The notes below the pieces were generated by a model, which worked only from the letters and a program-made list of their open reading frames with translations, was not told the origin of the DNA and searched no databases. Source: Achromobacter sp. MFA1 R4 (GTDB taxonomy: Bacteria > Pseudomonadota > Gammaproteobacteria > Burkholderiales > Burkholderiaceae_B). Taken from it: a DNA stretch of 64,000 nucleotides. Position numbers and translations under genes: made by a program. Below, in pieces: positions 59,427 to 64,000 of this stretch (the first letter of the stretch is position 1; each line of letters begins with the position of its first letter). The stretch lies in contig NZ_LT707065.1 in assembly GCF_900156745.1 (NCBI RefSeq), positions 3,038,001 through 3,102,000 on the forward strand, in the 5' to 3' direction.

Positions 59427-59454
59427 AACGCCCGGCAATGCCGGGCGTTTTTTT
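59427..59454. terminator. Bidirectional terminator between the lipoprotein gene and minE
   Basis: Ten-base perfect arms AACGCCCGGC (59427-59436) and GCCGGGCGTT (59440-59449) around AAT, with T-run to 59454 on the plus strand and TTGCTTTT on the minus strand, so it can end both converging transcripts. Confidence 0.9.
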
Positions 59455-59493
59455 GCGCGGTGCGCGCGGCCAGGCCGCGCGCGCGACGAGGCA

Positions 59494-59751
59494 TCAGGTC
59501 TCGTTCTGCGGCATCTCGATCTTTACTTCCAACACTTCCAGCGTGTCCTGGCGTTCCAGGTGCACCTTGATGTCTTCAGGATTGATCTTCACGTACTTGG
59601 AGATGACCGCGATCAGTTCCTGCTGCAACTGGGGCAGGTAATCGGGCGAATCCCCGCGGCCACGCTCGTGGGCCAGGATGATCTGCAACCGTTCTTTGGC
59701 GACGGACGCGGAGGTCTTCTTTTGACCGAGCAGAAACGACAGGAAGGACAT
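59494..59751 (-). CDS. minE: Cell division topological specificity factor MinE
   Basis: MinE (85 residues) drives MinD off the membrane, creating pole-to-pole oscillation that places the Z-ring at midcell. The N-terminus [22 protein letters not shown] holds the membrane-targeting and MinD-binding helix; [20 protein letters not shown] is the highly conserved block; the C-terminal half with [17 protein letters not shown] is the dimerising topological-specificity domain. It follows minD after three bases, in the usual order minC-minD-minE, and is the last gene of the operon before a bidirectional terminator. Confidence 0.97.
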   Translation of the reverse strand: MSFLSFLLGQKKTSASVAKERLQIILAHERGRGDSPDYLPQLQQELIAVISKYVKINPEDIKVHLERQDTLEVLEVKIEMPQNET

Positions 59752-59754
59752 CGC

Positions 59755-60570
59755 TTACTTTCCTCCGAACAGGCGCTTCAGGAAACCGGGCTTTTCGTAG
59801 TCGGTAAAGCGCAGCGCCTTGTCTTCGCCCAGGTAGCGGCTGACGACGTCCTTGTAGGCTTCCGAGACGTCGGTGTCTTTCAGGTGAATGGCGGGCAGGC
59901 CCTGGTTCGACGCCTGCAGCACGGCTTCGGACTCGGGGATCACGCCGATCAGCTTGATGCGCAGGATGTCTTCGATGTCGGTCAGCGACAGCATCTCGCC
60001 GTCGGACACGCGCTTGGGGTTGTAGCGCGTCAACAGCAGGTATTCCTTGACCGGTTCGTCGCCATCGACGGCGCGCTTGGACTTGGCCGCCAGGATGCCC
60101 AGGATGCGGTCAGAGTCGCGCACCGAGGACACCTCGGGGTTCGTGACCACCAGCGCGTCGTCGGCGAAGTAGGCCGCCATCAGCGCGCCGGTCTCGATGC
60201 CGGCGGGCGAGTCGCAGACGATGTAGTCAAAGCCCATTTCCTTCAGGTCGTTGATGACCTTTTCCACGCCTTCCTGCGTCAGCGCGTCTTTGTCGCGCGT
60301 TTGCGAGGCGGGCAGGATGAACAGGTTCTCGAGCTGCTTGTCCTTGATCAGCGCCTGCTTGAGGGTGGCCTCGCCCTGGATCACATTGACGAAGTCGTAC
60401 ACCACGCGACGCTCGCAACCCATGATGAGGTCGAGATTGCGCAGGCCGACGTCAAAGTCGATGACAGCCGTCTTGTGGCCCCGCATCGCGAGGCCCGCGG
60501 AAAAACTGGCGCTCGTCGTGGTCTTGCCCACGCCGCCTTTGCCGGAAGTCACCACAACAATGCGTGTCAT
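59755..60570 (-). CDS. minD: Septum-site determining ATPase MinD
   Basis: A 271-residue ParA/MinD ATPase. The deviant Walker A KGGVGKTTTS begins at residue 11, with signature lysine Lys11 and Lys16; VIDFDVGLRNLDLIMG (switch I) and CDSPAGIETGAL (switch II) follow. The C-terminal FLKRLFGGK is the amphipathic membrane-targeting helix. ATP-bound MinD dimers sit on the membrane and recruit MinC (inhibitor of FtsZ) or MinE. The ATG at 60570 gives the conserved MTRIVVVTSGKGG start; a start three codons earlier is less usual. A hairpin lies in the 152-base gap from minC. Confidence 0.97.
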   Translation of the reverse strand: MTRIVVVTSGKGGVGKTTTSASFSAGLAMRGHKTAVIDFDVGLRNLDLIMGCERRVVYDFVNVIQGEATLKQALIKDKQLENLFILPASQTRDKDALTQEGVEKVINDLKEMGFDYIVCDSPAGIETGALMAAYFADDALVVTNPEVSSVRDSDRILGILAAKSKRAVDGDEPVKEYLLLTRYNPKRVSDGEMLSLTDIEDILRIKLIGVIPESEAVLQASNQGLPAIHLKDTDVSEAYKDVVSRYLGEDKALRFTDYEKPGFLKRLFGGK

Positions 60571-60625
60571 GACGATCAAACCCTTATGTTCGAATAAATC
60601 GCGTTATCGTAAAGCAAAAAGCCCA

Positions 60626-60641
60626 TGTAAGGCTTCTTACA
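60626..60641 (-). terminator. Weak hairpin between minC and minD
   Basis: A perfect six-base stem TGTAAG/CTTACA with a four-base loop, followed on the minus strand by GGGCTTTTTGCTTT. It could end part of the minC transcripts and lower the minC to minD ratio, or belong to a separate minD promoter region. Confidence 0.45.
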
Positions 60642-60722
60642 GGATGTGTTGAGATTTGAGCGGGCAGCGGCCGCGCCGCCGCCGCGCAACCGGACGCAAA
60701 CCGAGGCGTCCGGGGGCGGGCA

Positions 60723-61631
60723 TCACGCCTTGAGGGCCTCGATGCGCAAGGTGTCGCCGTCCAGGCGGACCAGCGCGGGCTGGTTCTGCAGCGCGCCGTC
60801 GAGCTTGTCTTCGACCACGCGGTACACGCCCGCCACGGCCAGCAGTTCCGCATCCAGATGCGTCGTGAAGATGCGCGCCGACGTGTCGCCGCGCGCGCCG
60901 GCCATGGCTTTGCCGCGCAGCGGACCGTACACGTGGACGTTGCCGTCGGCGATGACTTCCGCGCCCTGGCTGACCATGCCGATCACCACCAGGTCCGTGT
61001 GGCGCGCATAGATGCGTTGCCCCGAGCGCAGCGGCCGCGTGACCACCAGCGCCGAGGACGAGTGCGGCGCCGACGGCGTGGGACTGGCGGCAGACGTCGT
61101 GCTGCTGGCGGCGCGCGCCGGCAGCGGGTCTGCCGCGGGCGCGGCGTCGGCCGCAGCGGGCTTGTCCTGCGCGTCGGCATGGGCCGCGGGCGTTTCCGCC
61201 GCATTGGCCGAGGTGTCGGTGGGCGCGGGGGCGATTTCGACGGCGGCGGCCGGCACGGACGGCACCGGCGTCGCGACATCGTTGGGCGGCGCGGTGTCGA
61301 CCACGGGGGCGGGGCGGGCGGCAGGCGTGGACAGTTCGACCGGCGTCAGGCCCGCGTCGCGCGCGGCCTGCAGGTTCACGCCTTCGGCCACGACGCCGAT
61401 CGGGGGCAGGTTGTGGCCGCGCAGCGATTCCACCAGCGCCGGCCAGTCGATCTTTTCCTCGACCCGGCTGGCGTCGATGACGACGGGCTCGTTTTCAAAG
61501 AAGCTGCCGGCATCCGCCATGCGCTTGGTGAGCGCTGCGTTCAGGCGTTCGGGGTCGGCGCTATGCAAAACCACCCGGATGGCATAAAGGGTGGCGCTCT
61601 TGAAGTCCAGGGCTAGGGATTCAGTGTTCAT
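60723..61631 (-). CDS. minC: Septum-site determining protein MinC
   Basis: MinC inhibits FtsZ polymerisation away from midcell when recruited by MinD. The 302-residue protein is longer than E. coli MinC (231) because of a linker. The N-terminal FtsZ-binding domain covers about 1-105 ([40 protein letters not shown]), a low-complexity Ala/Pro/Thr/Asp linker spans about 110-195, and the C-terminal beta-helical MinD-binding domain begins [15 protein letters not shown] and includes [30 protein letters not shown], the diagnostic region. Long linkers of this kind are common in Burkholderiales. It is the first gene of the minCDE operon. Confidence 0.96.
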   Translation of the reverse strand: MNTESLALDFKSATLYAIRVVLHSADPERLNAALTKRMADAGSFFENEPVVIDASRVEEKIDWPALVESLRGHNLPPIGVVAEGVNLQAARDAGLTPVELSTPAARPAPVVDTAPPNDVATPVPSVPAAAVEIAPAPTDTSANAAETPAAHADAQDKPAAADAAPAADPLPARAASSTTSAASPTPSAPHSSSALVVTRPLRSGQRIYARHTDLVVIGMVSQGAEVIADGNVHVYGPLRGKAMAGARGDTSARIFTTHLDAELLAVAGVYRVVEDKLDGALQNQPALVRLDGDTLRIEALKA

Positions 61632-61743
61632 CTTGATTGTGGCTGGCGGTCCGGGCGCCGAAAAACGGCGCGCTCAACCGGCTGCGGGATGTCGGGGATG
61701 ATAACCCGCCCAGGGCGGGCTGAGCCGGCCGCACAGCGAAAGA

Positions 61744-61767
61744 AAAAGGCGTCGCAAGACGCCTTTT
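61744..61767. terminator. Intrinsic terminator after glnS
   Basis: Ten-base arms AAAAGGCGTC (61744-61753) and GACGCCTTTT (61758-61767) around a GCAA tetraloop, 23 bases past the glnS stop on the minus strand. The A/T ends let it also act in the other direction, though no rightward gene ends here. Confidence 0.85.
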
Positions 61768-61790
61768 CCCCGTATTGCGCGCGCGGGAGG

Positions 61791-63557
<1,767 letters not shown>

Positions 63558-63693
63558 TCTTGAAAGAATAGGAAAAAGCAGCGACAAAGCGTCAATTTTG
63601 CCACGTTCCGCCGCGCGCCCCTTTTCGTCACGCCTGCAACCGGTTTCAATCCGCCCCCATCGTCATGTAACTGGCTCTACACTACGGGCCATT

Positions 63694-64000
63694 ATGGATA
63701 TCTCGACCCTATCCCTGGCCCGGGCGCAGTTCGTGGCCAGTCTAAGCTTCCTGGCAATTTTTCTCGCCGTTTCCCTGGCGCTGGCCTGGGTGCTGCTGTT
63801 CTTCAAGATCCGGGCCCGGTGGTCCCGCCATGGCGGCTGGACGGCGGCCTACCGCTTCTGGGTGCGCATTTTCGCGCTGGCCTTTGTGCTGACGCTGGCG
63901 GCCAGCGTGCCCGTCCTGATCCAGATCGGCAGCCTGTGGGCGGGCCTGATGGACAAGATCGGCAATGTGGCCGGTCCGCTGCTGGGCTACGGCATCCTGT
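63694..64000 (+). CDS. Cytochrome bd ubiquinol oxidase subunit I-like protein, N-terminal part
   Basis: The first 102 residues are seen; the gene runs out of the window. It aligns with CydA/CioA: SLARAQFVASLSFLAIFLAV is the first helix, FWVRIFALAFVLTLAASVPV the second, and IGNVAGPLLGYGIL the stretch before helix 3. Two residues that are nearly invariant in quinol oxidases are missing: the heme-ligand His of helix 1 is Leu20, and the Glu following G-P-L-L-x-Y is Gly100. The GTNW block is also replaced (IGSLW). So this is either a degenerate paralogue, a member of a non-quinol-oxidase branch, or a protein that lost oxygen reduction. A TACACT -10-like hexamer is near 63676. Confidence 0.7.
   Translation, partial: MDISTLSLARAQFVASLSFLAIFLAVSLALAWVLLFFKIRARWSRHGGWTAAYRFWVRIFALAFVLTLAASVPVLIQIGSLWAGLMDKIGNVAGPLLGYGIL

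Noticed and set aside
61020..61310. Possible frameshift in minC because of the low-complexity middle
   Set aside because: Both conserved domains are in one frame and long Ala/Pro linkers are usual for MinC in Burkholderiales.

Overview
The window looks like chromosome from a high-GC betaproteobacterium of the family Alcaligenaceae, most likely Achromobacter or Bordetella. The evidence is the base composition and the gene families: a double-length UvrA, a minC-minD-minE/glnS neighbourhood, many LysR/ABC/solute-binding genes, GGTGTCAGACACC-type and multi-hairpin intergenic repeats, and a CTGT-N8-ACAG LexA box. I see no tRNA, rRNA, CRISPR array, insertion sequence or prophage. Coding density is very high and operons use ATGA start/stop overlaps repeatedly.

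Layout. 1-5.5 kb: the end of a LysR regulator, then a leftward group of purU, an LhgO-like FAD oxidoreductase, a flavin reductase, pdxH, a ChaC-type cyclotransferase and an MFS transporter. 5.8-10.4 kb: a MacA-MacB-outer-membrane-factor tripartite pump. 10.4-10.8 kb: a gene-free hairpin-rich interval. 10.8-13.9 kb: a Tat-exported PhoD-type phosphatase and tcdA. 13.9-17.1 kb: a three-gene Rieske dioxygenase (anthranilate 1,2-dioxygenase type) divergent from a NahR/DntR-like LysR gene with a matching operator. 17.1-24.8 kb: pabC, pabB and a tandem-fused UvrA behind a LexA box. 25.0-27.4 kb: an IclR regulator with KDPG-type aldolase and KDG kinase. 27.5-29.9 kb: a free-standing 42-aa basic protein gene, a LysR gene and a family-2 glycosyltransferase.

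29.9-47.3 kb is the most interesting region: fourteen leftward genes that read as one catabolic operon under a MarR regulator (47.7 kb) and a near-consensus promoter. It encodes IorA and IorB, an NADH-dependent 2Fe-2S reductase, the two subunits of a Rieske oxygenase, an acyl-CoA ligase, a thiolase-fold protein without the nucleophilic cysteine, a DUF35 zinc-ribbon/SDR fusion, a cyclase-family (isatin-hydrolase-like) hydrolase, an SDR, and a four-gene branched-chain-amino-acid-type ABC importer. I infer a route for indole-3-acetic acid (auxin): import, oxygenation to dioxindole-3-acetate, CoA activation, retro-aldol cleavage to isatin and acetyl-CoA, hydrolysis to isatinate, and oxidative decarboxylation to the anthranilate level. 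The anthranilate-type dioxygenase 25 kb away would then give catechol. The MarR control and Rieske oxygenase agree with what I recall of Variovorax iad auxin-degradation loci; the CoA-dependent middle section is my inference.

48.3-54.0 kb: a complete peptide-type ABC importer (dppABCDF order) with a terminator-like hairpin after the binding-protein gene. 54.0-56.5 kb: an unrecognised acidic protein, and an AraC regulator divergent from an EamA exporter. 56.6-64.0 kb: ettA, an isochorismatase-family hydrolase, a glycine-zipper lipoprotein, minE-minD-minC, glnS, and the start of a cytochrome bd subunit I-like gene that lacks two normally invariant residues.
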